DNA of 64,000 bases from contig JAGRPB010000006.1 of the NCBI GenBank assembly GCA_020439945.1, positions 1 to 64,000 of the forward strand, in the 5' to 3' direction. The DNA is from Verrucomicrobiia bacterium (lineage in GTDB: Bacteria; Verrucomicrobiota; Verrucomicrobiia; Verrucomicrobiales; DEV007). The notes under the pieces were generated by a model. It was not told where the DNA came from. It searched no databases and saw only the letters and a program-made list of their open reading frames with translations. Made by a program: the position numbers and the translations under genes. Below are positions 26,002 through 35,900 of the stretch, in pieces. Position 1 is the first letter of the stretch. Each line of letters starts with the position of its first letter.

Positions 26002-27474
26002 ATGATTCGATTCCCCCTGCTCTCTTCGCTGTTCCTTGCGGCCGCCGCGGCCTGGCTCAGTACCTCGCCGACCGCCGCCGCCGCCGACAAACCGGTCAAC
26101 GTCCTTTTCCTGATCTGTGACGATCTGAACTGTGATCTCGCCTGCTACGGGCATCCACAGGTGAAGTCGCCCAACATCGATCGCCTCGCCGCGAGAGGCG
26201 TGCGTTTCGATCGCGCCTACTGCCAGTATCCGCTCTGTGGTCCGAGCCGGGCGTCATTCCTCTGTGGGATGTATCCGGACCAGACCCTGATCCATCGCAA
26301 TGCCATCTACGTGCGCGAGCATGTGCCGAACGTGAAAACGCTGCCCCAGATGTTTCGTGACGCGGGCTATTTCGCCACCCGGATCGGCAAGCTTTATCAC
26401 TACAACGTGCCCAACCACATCGGCACCAGTGGCCACGACGATCCCGATTCCTGGAACTACACCATCAATCCGCGCGGTCGCGACAAGGATGATGAATCGG
26501 ACATCTTCACGCTCGTTCCCGGCACCTTCGGCGGCACGCTGAGTTGGCTGGCGGCGGAAGGAACCGATGAAGAACAGACCGACGGCATCGCCGCCGAGGA
26601 AGCCGCCGAGCAGCTGGAGAAGTATGCGAAAAAAGGCACACCCTTCTTCCTCGCCGTCGGCCTCTACCGCCCCCACACCCCCTACGTGTCACCGAAAAAG
26701 TACTTCGATCTCTACCCCACCGAATCGATCAAGGTGCCGACTGAACCCGAAGGCTATCTCGACACCCTGCCGAATCCGGCGAAGCAGTCTATCCGTCGCA
26801 AGAAAGACCAGATCGACCTGCCCGAGAAACTGGCCAAGGAAGCGATCCAGGCCTACCACGCTTCCATCACCTTTGCCGACGCCCAACTCGGGAAGATTCT
26901 CGATTCCCTGGAGAAAAACGGACTCGCCGACAACACGGTGATCCTTTTCACCTCGGATCACGGCTATCACATGGGTGAACACGGTCACTGGCAGAAGACG
27001 ACCCTGTTTGAAAATGCCACCCGCGTTCCGCTGATCATCTCGGGAGCTGGCATCGAGAATGCCGGAGCCGTGGTGAAAACGCCTGTCGAGATGGTCGACT
27101 TCTACCCCACCCTGGCGGAACTCTGCGGACTCAAGGCCCCGCCTTCAGCCGCCGGGGTGAGCCTGGTTCCGGCACTCAAGGATCCCTCCGTCGCTCCCCG
27201 CGAAGCCGCCCTGTCTCAATACAATCAGGGATACAGCCTGCGCACGCCCCGCTGGCGTTACACCGAATGGGGTGAGAACGGAGAGGAAGGCAAGGAACTC
27301 TACGATCATGAGAGCGACCCTGAAGAAATGGTGAACCTGGCCGGGAAAACCGAACAGGCAGAAACCATTTCAAAGCTCGCCGAACAACTTCATGCCCGGA
27401 TCGAAGAGGCGAATCGGGAACCGAAGGGCGTGAAACAGATTCGCTTCGAAAACAATCGAAAGGTTCCTCGCTGA
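26002..27474 (+). CDS. Secreted sulfatase, iduronate-2-sulfatase-like
   Basis: This 490-residue exported sulfatase has the canonical modification motif CGPSR at residues 79-83, the metal motif NVLFLICDDLN and a second metal-binding TSDHGYHMGEHGHWQK. The DHGYHMGEHGxWxK block is a mark of iduronate-2-sulfatase-type S1 enzymes. It probably removes sulfate from uronic-acid-containing polysaccharide outside the cytoplasm. It follows the helicase by 44 bp but need not share a role. Its 3' end converges with a DUF1593 gene. Confidence 0.9.
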   Translation: MIRFPLLSSLFLAAAAAWLSTSPTAAAADKPVNVLFLICDDLNCDLACYGHPQVKSPNIDRLAARGVRFDRAYCQYPLCGPSRASFLCGMYPDQTLIHRNAIYVREHVPNVKTLPQMFRDAGYFATRIGKLYHYNVPNHIGTSGHDDPDSWNYTINPRGRDKDDESDIFTLVPGTFGGTLSWLAAEGTDEEQTDGIAAEEAAEQLEKYAKKGTPFFLAVGLYRPHTPYVSPKKYFDLYPTESIKVPTEPEGYLDTLPNPAKQSIRRKKDQIDLPEKLAKEAIQAYHASITFADAQLGKILDSLEKNGLADNTVILFTSDHGYHMGEHGHWQKTTLFENATRVPLIISGAGIENAGAVVKTPVEMVDFYPTLAELCGLKAPPSAAGVSLVPALKDPSVAPREAALSQYNQGYSLRTPRWRYTEWGENGEEGKELYDHESDPEEMVNLAGKTEQAETISKLAEQLHARIEEANREPKGVKQIRFENNRKVPR

Positions 27475-27485
27475 TCGGCGAAAAA

Positions 27486-28490
27486 TCACTTGGCCGGCAG
27501 GCATCGATCCATCCGCTGCTGCCAGTCCCGCAGGAAAGCCTCGCGCCATCGATTCACGGTGCGAGCGCCTTTCTTGCTTCCTTGGGCAAGATCGGATTCG
27601 GGGCGATCGACAAACCAGTTCGGACGTCCCTCCCGACGCTGAAATTGCCCGCCCCAACTCGGCGAGGTGGGATCGTTGGCATCTCCGCGCAGCAGGTAGG
27701 CCACCGAAGGCGTGTCCCCCATCTTGATTGAGCCAGCCGAAACCCCGGCGGCCTTCAGCCCCGCAAAGTAGTCGCCCAGGGCGCCGTGTCCGCGGAGGTG
27801 GGTTTCCACGAAGCTTCGATTATCGAGATCTCCCTCCTGATCGCCTCCCTGATACCAGCCGCGAAAGGTTGTCTCGCACTGAATCATCCAGAGATCGGGA
27901 TGCTTCGTGTCGAGATAGCGAAACGCATTCGGGTCCTGTTCGCGGTTCCACGAAGCGATGTCGTAGATCCGGATTCGATCCTTGATCTCCGGAGCGTCGT
28001 GAACCGCCTGGGCGACATCGGTGATCGATCCCCACACCAGTATCCACAGTGGCCTCTCGTCGCTTGCCTTGGCTCGCTCGATGATCCAGCGGGAGCCCTC
28101 GGTTGGCTCCGAATGCCCCGTCTTCGGAGACGGTTCAGTCGCGCCTTGTTTCACCAGCTTGAGCAGACTTTCGGGTTCGGGATAGGTATCGCCGTATCGC
28201 CGAAGTGCCGGGTAATCCTTGGCGTAGATCGAGATGACCTTCGCGATGTCTGCCGCTCGGCCCTGGGATGGCGGCGAGGAAATCAGACCCTCCGTGTCGA
28301 AAAGATCCGCATAGACCAGGTAGTGAACGAGTGATTGCAGGTCGTCCTCATCACTTCCACCGGCGTCGGTGGAGATGACAACACGGAAACGCTCTCCACT
28401 GAGAGCGCCACCTTCCGGAAGCGGCTCAGCGGAAATGGCGCCCGCGATGGCCACGCCAAGCGAAGCCCAGACTTGCAAACACAGTCGCAT
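27486..28490 (-). CDS. Secreted DUF1593 nucleoside-hydrolase-like protein
   Basis: The 334-residue product has a signal peptide (MRLCLQVWASLGVAIAG) and the DUF1593 domain: FRVVISTDAGGSDEDDLQSLVHYLVYAD resembles the Asp-rich metal site of inosine-uridine hydrolases, followed by DIASWNREQDPNAFRYL and GDTPSVAYLL. Members of this group are proposed to cleave glycosidic bonds and often occur with polysaccharide utilisation genes. The GTG at 28493 directly precedes ATG 28490; both sit behind a G-rich run. It follows the SGNH gene with only a few bases between, so they form an operon. Confidence 0.8.
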   Translation of the reverse strand: MRLCLQVWASLGVAIAGAISAEPLPEGGALSGERFRVVISTDAGGSDEDDLQSLVHYLVYADLFDTEGLISSPPSQGRAADIAKVISIYAKDYPALRRYGDTYPEPESLLKLVKQGATEPSPKTGHSEPTEGSRWIIERAKASDERPLWILVWGSITDVAQAVHDAPEIKDRIRIYDIASWNREQDPNAFRYLDTKHPDLWMIQCETTFRGWYQGGDQEGDLDNRSFVETHLRGHGALGDYFAGLKAAGVSAGSIKMGDTPSVAYLLRGDANDPTSPSWGGQFQRREGRPNWFVDRPESDLAQGSKKGARTVNRWREAFLRDWQQRMDRCLPAK

Positions 28491-28496
28491 CACCCC

Positions 28497-29840
28497 CTAT
28501 TTCACCAAATCTCCAATCAGCATGATCGATCCGACGTGCCAGACGTTGGCGGCGTATTTCTCCGGATTCTTCTCCAGGTCGGGAACGTTGTGCTCGAACA
28601 GGACTTTCGCCTTGTCGGGCGCCTCGGAATCCAGCACCGCGCTGACGGTGTGAACCACCTCGGGATCCAGATCGCTGCCGACCTGGAGTTTACTCAGGCG
28701 ATGATAGGTGCAGTAGCCGTCGATGCGTTTCATGGCCTTCGCCTCGCCGTCGTCGAGCTTCACTTTCAACTGTCCGCCATCCGGACCGACCAGGTCGTAA
28801 AAACCGACCACGCTTCCACGGAAGGAGAAATTCAGCGCCGCTCCGGGTTCCGAGGCCAGCCACATCTCGGGCATCAGGCGGGCGAAGCGCTTCGCGAGGG
28901 TATCGCCGTTCTCTCCGCTATCGAGTTTTTCCCAACCGCCGCTCAACATCGACTGCGCGATGGGCACCAGCTTGGCATCCTGCCAGTTGTCTTCGCGCAA
29001 CGGGGCGCCCAGTTCATGCGGCGCGCCTTTCTCCGCCCAGGCTACCTCCAGCTTGTCCCAGCAGCGTTCGATCGCTTGCAGATAGAGTTCGTGTCCCGTT
29101 TCGACCAGGGGATGCACGCCATCGGTCGAAAACAGCATCGGCGCTCCGGGCTCGGGCTTCGCGTCCTTTGCCGGTTTCTCTCCCTTGAAGATGAGGGTTC
29201 CCTCCTTCTCCCGCTTCGCCACTTCCATTGCGAGATGGATCGAGGGAATGCCGTAGTGATCCGCGACTTCTTCCATCGCGCTGGCGGATCGCGAAAATTT
29301 CCCGGCCTGCAAGTCCTCGAGGAAAGGTTGGCTGAGTGTGTAGACGAAAATGATGTCGGTCTCCGGATTCGCCTTCCAGGTCTGGCGCACGATACCTTCC
29401 ATCGCCTGTTGAATCCGCTCCGGCGGAGCGCCGCCGTCATTGACCGCGAACTCGACGAACATCAGGTCAGGTTTGTGGCGCAAGACATCCTGCTCCAAGC
29501 GGAACACGCCGAGATCCGAACCGGTGCCACCGATGGCCGCATTGATCTCCACCGGCTTTGCGTTGGTGTAGTGATCCTGCAACCACGCCAGCGATTTCAC
29601 GCGCCAGCCGGGAGCCGCTGTGATGCTGCCGCCGAGATAGGCGATCCGAACTTCGCTGCCATCCGCTTCATTGAGCTTTTTCAGAGCGTTGGGAATACCG
29701 CCTCGAAGGTGGAATTCTTCAGCCTTGCGCCGGGGATAATCATCTTCGGCCGACGTCACGGAAACGAACGTGGAAAGGCCCAGCGACACGACGCCAGCAA
29801 GAGCCAGCCACCGGGGAAATGGAAATGGGAGGGAACTCAT
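28497..29840 (-). CDS. Secreted SGNH/GDSL-type esterase
   Basis: The 447-residue protein starts with a signal peptide and carries the four SGNH blocks: YLGGSITA (Ser72), GGTGSD (glycine block), FAVNDGG (asparagine block) and STDGVHPL (Asp and His). A C-terminal beta-rich region of about 150 residues follows. It is probably a carbohydrate deacetylase acting outside the cytoplasm. An AGGA sequence about 8 bases upstream is a fair ribosome-binding site. It is the first gene of a minus-strand pair with DUF1593, and diverges from a sulfatase; together these three look like a small polysaccharide-degradation unit. Confidence 0.83.
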   Translation of the reverse strand: MSSLPFPFPRWLALAGVVSLGLSTFVSVTSAEDDYPRRKAEEFHLRGGIPNALKKLNEADGSEVRIAYLGGSITAAPGWRVKSLAWLQDHYTNAKPVEINAAIGGTGSDLGVFRLEQDVLRHKPDLMFVEFAVNDGGAPPERIQQAMEGIVRQTWKANPETDIIFVYTLSQPFLEDLQAGKFSRSASAMEEVADHYGIPSIHLAMEVAKREKEGTLIFKGEKPAKDAKPEPGAPMLFSTDGVHPLVETGHELYLQAIERCWDKLEVAWAEKGAPHELGAPLREDNWQDAKLVPIAQSMLSGGWEKLDSGENGDTLAKRFARLMPEMWLASEPGAALNFSFRGSVVGFYDLVGPDGGQLKVKLDDGEAKAMKRIDGYCTYHRLSKLQVGSDLDPEVVHTVSAVLDSEAPDKAKVLFEHNVPDLEKNPEKYAANVWHVGSIMLIGDLVK

Positions 29841-29910
29841 ATTTCAGATCCTAGCCGTCTTTCGGCCCTTGTCGATGACCACAAAGATGGCACATCATGA
29901 GAGACCCTAC

Positions 29911-31416
29911 ATGAAGCGCTTTCTTTCCAGTTTCACGGTCATCTTCTCATTGTTGTGCGCCTCCCCGATCTCGCTGCGGGCGGCGGATGAAAACTTGAAG
30001 CGTCCCAACATCGTTTTCCTTCTCGCCGATGATCAGGCGACCTATTCGCTCGGCTGCTATGGCAACCCGGATGTGAAAACGCCGAACCTCGATGCGCTCG
30101 CCGCCGACGGCATCGTGTTCGATCATCACTACGACACCACCGCGATCTGCATGGCCAGCCGGGCCAGCATTCTCACCGGCAAGCTGGAATACAAGACCGG
30201 CTGCAACTTCGAGCACGGTCCCCTGATCCGCGATTCCTGGGAAAAGAGCTATCCGGTTTTGCTTCGGGAAGCCGGATACCGAACCGCTTTCGCCGGAAAA
30301 ATCGGCATCGAAGTGGCCGAAGCTCCCGAAGGGAAGAGCGAGCTGCCCAAATCGGACTTTGACGCCTGGGGCGCCGGCCCGGGACAGACCAACTACCAGA
30401 CAGCGAAGAATCCCTCGATCGCGAAATACGCCGAAGAATTCCCCCATTCCTCCCGGGCCTACGGCGCCTTCGGCCGCGATTTCATTCTCGAATCCGCCGG
30501 GAAGGCAGCGCCCTTCTGCCTCTCAATCAGTTTCAAGGCACCGCACATGCCCGACACTCCCGATCCCGCGTTCGATGAGATCTATGCGGGAATGACGTTC
30601 GCCAAACCGGCCAATTTCGGACGCGAGCACGGCAATCATTTTTCCCAACAGAGTCGGCAGGGCCGACAATACGAACGCTTTTTCAGCTGGGGCTATGCGG
30701 ATCGCTACGATGAGGTGATGGCCCGTTATCATCAGCTCGTCTATGGCATCGACGTGGCCGTGGGCATGATCCGCGACGCGATCGAAGAGGCCGGAATCGC
30801 CGACAACACCGTCATCCTCTACACCTCCGACAATGGCTTCCTCTGCGGATCCCACGGCTACGGTTCAAAGGTGCTGCCCTACGAGGAAAGCTCGCGGGTT
30901 CCGCTGGTCGTTTTCGATCCCCGACACGAAAACATGGGCAAAGGACTGCGGTGCCAGGCGCTCACCGGGAATATCGATTTCACGCCCACCCTTCTGGACT
31001 TCGCCGACGTTTCTGTCCCGGAGGGATTGGACGGCAAGAGTCTCCTGCCGCTCCTCGACGATCCGGAAAACGGAGCCATTCATGACGCCTTGCCCCTGAT
31101 CAACGTATGGGGACCAAAAGAGGTTCACAGTTTTGGCGTCGTGACCAAAGATTGGAAATACGTCTACTGGCCCTGGTCAGGTGGAGATTTCGAACCGGCC
31201 GAGGAACTGTATCATCTCGGTGAAGACCCACTCGAACTGGTCAACTACGTCGCCGACACCTCGAAGCAGGAAGTGCTCGTTCGCCTGAGAAAAACCTACG
31301 ACGAAGCGGTAAAACACTGGCAGTCAGAAGCGGTCGACTTTCACGACTACCGACGATTCGGCACCCTGTTCGATCGCACGTTGTCGTGGAAAGAAAAGAA
31401 GGATGCCGTGAAGTGA
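29911..31416 (+). CDS. Secreted sulfatase (CMASR type)
   Basis: A 501-residue sulfatase with signal peptide, metal motif RPNIVFLLADDQ and the formylglycine site CMASR at residues 80-84, where alanine takes the place of the common proline. The second metal block reads TSDNGFLCGSHGYGSK. ATG at 29911 is supported by GAGAGA about 8 bases upstream; an earlier in-frame ATG would extend into the divergent esterase gene. It probably desulfates a polysaccharide also attacked by the adjacent SGNH and DUF1593 enzymes. Its end converges with the DUF1501 gene. Confidence 0.9.
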   Translation: MKRFLSSFTVIFSLLCASPISLRAADENLKRPNIVFLLADDQATYSLGCYGNPDVKTPNLDALAADGIVFDHHYDTTAICMASRASILTGKLEYKTGCNFEHGPLIRDSWEKSYPVLLREAGYRTAFAGKIGIEVAEAPEGKSELPKSDFDAWGAGPGQTNYQTAKNPSIAKYAEEFPHSSRAYGAFGRDFILESAGKAAPFCLSISFKAPHMPDTPDPAFDEIYAGMTFAKPANFGREHGNHFSQQSRQGRQYERFFSWGYADRYDEVMARYHQLVYGIDVAVGMIRDAIEEAGIADNTVILYTSDNGFLCGSHGYGSKVLPYEESSRVPLVVFDPRHENMGKGLRCQALTGNIDFTPTLLDFADVSVPEGLDGKSLLPLLDDPENGAIHDALPLINVWGPKEVHSFGVVTKDWKYVYWPWSGGDFEPAEELYHLGEDPLELVNYVADTSKQEVLVRLRKTYDEAVKHWQSEAVDFHDYRRFGTLFDRTLSWKEKKDAVK

Positions 31417-31428
31417 TCGCTTCAGGCT

Positions 31429-32952
31429 CTAGGCCAGGATTCCTTCCACCACCTTGCCCTCCGTATCGGTGAGCCGGAAATCACGGCCCTGGTAGCGGTA
31501 GGTCAGGCGTTCGTGATCGATCCCGAGCAGGTGGAGCATCGTCGCGTGCAGATCGTGAACGTGGACGCCATCCGCAGCCACATCGTAGCCGAGATCGCAG
31601 GATTCACCCCAGGTGACTCCCGGCTTGATGCCGCCACCGGCCATCCACAGGCTGAAGCAACGATGATGATGGTCGCGCCCAAAGGTGCGATTCGACTCGC
31701 TGTTGCTGCGGCCCTGGGAATACGGGGTCCGGCCAAATTCGCCGCTCCAGATGACGAGGGTGTCCTTGAGCATGTCGCGCTGTTTCAGATCCTGGATCAG
31801 GGCAGCGCAGGGCTGATCGATCTCCAGGGCGATCTCGGGAAAGCGATCCCGAATGCTGGCGTGGTGATCCCACCCCGGGTGAAAGAGCTGGATGAACCGA
31901 ACGCCGCGCTCCGCCAGACGTCGCGCCTGGATACAGTTGGAGGCGAAGCTCCCCGGTTTTCGCGCATCGGGTCCGTAGAGATCGAAAATGTGGTCCGGCT
32001 CGGCACTCAGGTCCGTGGCTTCCGGCACCGAACGCTGCATGCGGAATGCCATTTCATACTGAGCCAGATGAGAGTCCACCCGTGCCGCCAGCGGATCGGC
32101 GTCGGAAGTCGGCCTGACACCATGGAGACGACTGAGCAGATCGACCGTCCGCCGGTCGGCCTCCCGATTGATTCCGGGCGGCGACTTCAGATAGAGCACC
32201 GGTTCATCCGAGGGACGAAACTGCGTTCCCTGAAACTGCGCCGGCAGGAAACCGTTCCCCCAAAGCTTCGCGCTGAGTGGTTGATCGACCCCCCGCTTCG
32301 ACACCATCACGATGAAAGCCGGGAGATCATCGTTGGCGCGGCCGAGTCCGTATTCGATCCAGGCGCCGGCACTGGGACGTCCGGCCAAGCCCGATCCCGT
32401 TTGCATCATGGTGATGGCCGGATCGTGATTCACCGAATCCGTGTAAGCGGAACGAATCACGCAGAGATCGTCGGCGACTTTCGACAGATTCGGCAGGATA
32501 TCGCTCATCCAGATGCCGCTGTTTCCCCGTTGTTGGAAGGGATAGAGCGATTCCTTCAACTGGCAGACCGCCTGCGTGCCCGCCATGCCGGGAAGCCGAC
32601 CGTTCTTGCGATAGGAGTCGGGCAGTTCCTCACCGGAATGCTTGGCCAGGTAGGGTTTGAAATCGAAGGTGTCGAGGTGCGACGGCCCGCCGCTCATGAA
32701 CAGGTGGATGATCCGCTTGGCTTTGGGGGCAAAATGCGGGAGTCCCGGGAGCCCACCCACGCCCGCCGGAGAAATCGGCATTCCGCTCGCTTCTGTCGCA
32801 GCCTTTGCCGATTCCGCCCGCAGCAATTGTCCCAAGGCAATGCCTCCGAGCCCTTGGGCGAGGCCGGAAACGATCTGACGCCGGGACAATGGACGACCGA
32901 ACCTGTCAAATCGCGCGGGACCGGCGCATGGTGAAAACGGTGAGAAATTCAT
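31429..32952 (-). CDS. DUF1501 protein, Tat-exported
   Basis: The 507-residue product belongs to DUF1501, an alkaline-phosphatase/sulfatase-fold family abundant in Planctomycetota and Verrucomicrobiota. An N-terminal LSRRQIVSGLAQG looks like a twin-arginine signal. Diagnostic stretches are IIHLFMSGGPSHLDTFDFKP, VNHDPAITMMQTGSG, HPGWDHHASI, VIWSGEFGRTPYSQGR and GRDHHHRCFSLWMAGGGIKPG. The biochemical function is unknown. It is 15 bp downstream of the DUF1553 gene; the two families nearly always travel together, so they probably act as one secreted system. Confidence 0.9.
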   Translation of the reverse strand: MNFSPFSPCAGPARFDRFGRPLSRRQIVSGLAQGLGGIALGQLLRAESAKAATEASGMPISPAGVGGLPGLPHFAPKAKRIIHLFMSGGPSHLDTFDFKPYLAKHSGEELPDSYRKNGRLPGMAGTQAVCQLKESLYPFQQRGNSGIWMSDILPNLSKVADDLCVIRSAYTDSVNHDPAITMMQTGSGLAGRPSAGAWIEYGLGRANDDLPAFIVMVSKRGVDQPLSAKLWGNGFLPAQFQGTQFRPSDEPVLYLKSPPGINREADRRTVDLLSRLHGVRPTSDADPLAARVDSHLAQYEMAFRMQRSVPEATDLSAEPDHIFDLYGPDARKPGSFASNCIQARRLAERGVRFIQLFHPGWDHHASIRDRFPEIALEIDQPCAALIQDLKQRDMLKDTLVIWSGEFGRTPYSQGRSNSESNRTFGRDHHHRCFSLWMAGGGIKPGVTWGESCDLGYDVAADGVHVHDLHATMLHLLGIDHERLTYRYQGRDFRLTDTEGKVVEGILA

Positions 32953-32967
32953 CGCAAGGAGTGGCGG

Positions 32968-35900
32968 TCAGTGATTGGTCAGAAACTCGGTATGGCTCAT
33001 CAGGGTGCGTGCCATCATGGCCAAGGCGGTCACTTCGTCGGGTTGTCTTCCCGCCATCGGAGGCGCTTCACCGGCATGCACGACGAATTCCCGGGCTTCG
33101 TCCCGGTGATCGCGAAAATAGGACAGTTCACCACGGTAGGCCTGGTCGAGCACCTCCAGTTCCGCCGCGCTCGGCGACCGGCCGATCAACCGATGAAAGA
33201 GCGCGACCATGCGGTCGGAATCCGAGCCGGTGATTTCACCCAACAAGTGCTCGGCCGCGACTCGCTGCGCTTCGGTGAATTGCGGATCATTCAGCAACAC
33301 CAGCGCCTGAGTCGGCGTCGCGGTTGACTCGCGCCGGGCGAGGCAGACGTCCCGCGATGGCGCGTCGAAGGCCTGAAGATTCGGCGGCGGCAGCGTTCGT
33401 CTCCAGAAGGTGTAAAGACTGCGGCGATAGAGTTTGTCGCCATGATCCTGATGATAGAGCTGCTGCAAGGCCGAGTCCTTGTAGTAGCGATCGGGAATAT
33501 AGGGCCGCACACTCGGGCCGCCGATCTCGCGCACCAGCAAGCCACTGACCGCGAGCGCGGAATCGCGAATCTCTTCCGCCGTCAATCGCCGGGCCGGACC
33601 ACGCGCAAGCAGGCGATTGTCCGGATCGGATTCCAGCAATTTCGAATCGGCCGGTTGGGAACTCTGCCGATAGACCGACGAAAGCGCGATCATCCGGCAC
33701 AGGGCCTTCACGTCCCAGCCGCTCTCCCGAAATTCGACTGCCAGCCAATCCAGCAACGCCGGGTACTCGGGCAATTCGCCGCGCGTCCCAAAGTCTTCCG
33801 GCGTGCCGACCAATCCTCGCTCGAAAAACAGCTGCCAGAGTCGATTCACCGCCACCCGGGAAGTGAGCGGATTTTCCGGATGGACGAGCCATTGGGCGAA
33901 ACCCAGACGGTTTCTCGGTAAATCTTCGGGAAACGGCAGAATGCTCTCCGGCGTTCCCGGATGGACTTCGTCGCCTCGCTCGCGAAAATCGCCCCGAATC
34001 CGGACAAAGGTCGGCCGGGGTTTTGGCAGGTCCGCCATCACCATCACCTCATGCACCTCGCCCGCGATCTCCGTTTCGAGACGCCGCAATCGGGTCAACT
34101 CGGCCAAGCCTGTCCGATAGGTTTCGCTTTGAGTTGCCAGCCACCAGTCGAACCACTCTTCCGGCTTCGGCTCGACCTCGCCGCCCATCACCGTCCGCAC
34201 TTCCGCCGCGGAGAGCGCGCGATCAAAAATCCAGAAGTCGTCCACCGCCGCGTTCACCATACCCAGATCCCTCAGCCGGGCACCCATGCGAAGCTGAATC
34301 TCTTTTTCCTCAAGAATATCACCCCATTCGGGCCGGTGGATGATGTCCTGCCTCAGCCCGTCATCCAACACTTCCACTTCCGCCGGTTCGCCGTTCAAAA
34401 AGATCCGCATTCCGGCGGCGTGGGCGCTGCCATCGTAGGTCACCGCCACATGAGTCCAGTCGCCGACCGGGATCGACGCGATCGTCTGAATCCGGGCCGC
34501 GTTCTCCATGTGCAGGTGGCAGAGCGCGAACTGAATGCGGCCGTCCTGCCAAATGATCTCGTAGCCGCGACCGTCGTCGGTGCCGCCGCCGCTTCGATGG
34601 AGGACCACGCTTCGCGCCTTTTCTTCGTGAGGATCCATCCACAGCGCAAAACTGAAGGGTTGCCAGCGATGAAAAATCCCCTGCCCCTCGAACTCGGCCC
34701 GGTCTTCGCCTTCGAACATCATCCCTTTTCCGTGCGGCGCCTTGACCCGAACGACGTTCGAGCGCTTCACCCCCGTCACCTCCGGGTCGACCTCGTTGAC
34801 GATTTTCCGATCGTCAAATTCATCGAACGGGAAATGGGAAATGGCCTTTGGTTCCCAAACCGGTCTCGGATCCTCCTCGGCCCAGCCCAGCCAGCGAGCG
34901 ATCGCGTTCGGTTGCTTTCGCCAGAATGGTCCCGGCGCACCGTTTTTCTCCAGCCATTCATGAAAATCCGGCCGGAGCGATTCTCTGAGGTTCTTCAGTT
35001 CAATCTCCTGTTTTGCGATCGATTCCCGTGCCTGGAGATGACGCTGCTCCTGATCATTCTGATAGAAGGGCATCGCCGGAGCCGGGGCGGCTTCGGGAGC
35101 ATAGCGTGAGTAGATCCCCACCTCCTGGACATTGTCGAAAAACGAGGCCAGTTCCCAGTATTCCTTCTGACTGATGGGGTCGAATTTGTGGTCGTGGCAC
35201 TTCGCGCAGTTCAGCGTGAGGCCCAGAAAGGCTTGCCCGTTGGTCATCACCCGGTCAGATACCTGGTCGAGCCGGAATTCCTCTTCGTCGCTGCCGCTCT
35301 CATTCGACTGCTGCGCCATGCGATTGAAAATCGTCGCCACCCGCTGTTCCCGGGTCGGATTCGGCAGAAGGTCCCCGGCACTTTGCTCGATGATGAATTG
35401 ATCGTAGGGCAGGTTCTCGTTGATCGAGCGAATCACCCAATCCCGATACGGCCACACCTCCATGTCCGAATCCTCGTGCCGTCCCATGCTGTCGGCGTAG
35501 CGCACCGCGTCCAGCCAGACCCGGCCGAGTTGTTCGCCGAAGGCCTGCGAATCGAGAAGGCGGTCCACCGCCTGGGCGCACGCGATCTCTGAAGGATCGG
35601 ACTCGAAAGCCGCCAGTTCCGCCTCCGTTGGAGGCAGTCCCGTGAGATCGTAGGTCACCCTGCGCAACCATTCCGCGGGAGTGGCCTCGACCGCGAATCC
35701 GATTCCTTTTTCAACCAGCCCTGCTGACACGAAGTGATCGATCGCCGAGCGGGGTTTCAACCCTTCAGTTTTGCCCTGAGCGAGTTCCGGAATTTCCGGC
35801 CGTTGTGGCGGGACAAATGACCAGTGTTTCGTGTAGATCGCTCCCTGTTCCACCCACTTTCCCAGAACCGCTTTTTCAGCCTCAGTCAGCTGGGTTTTCG

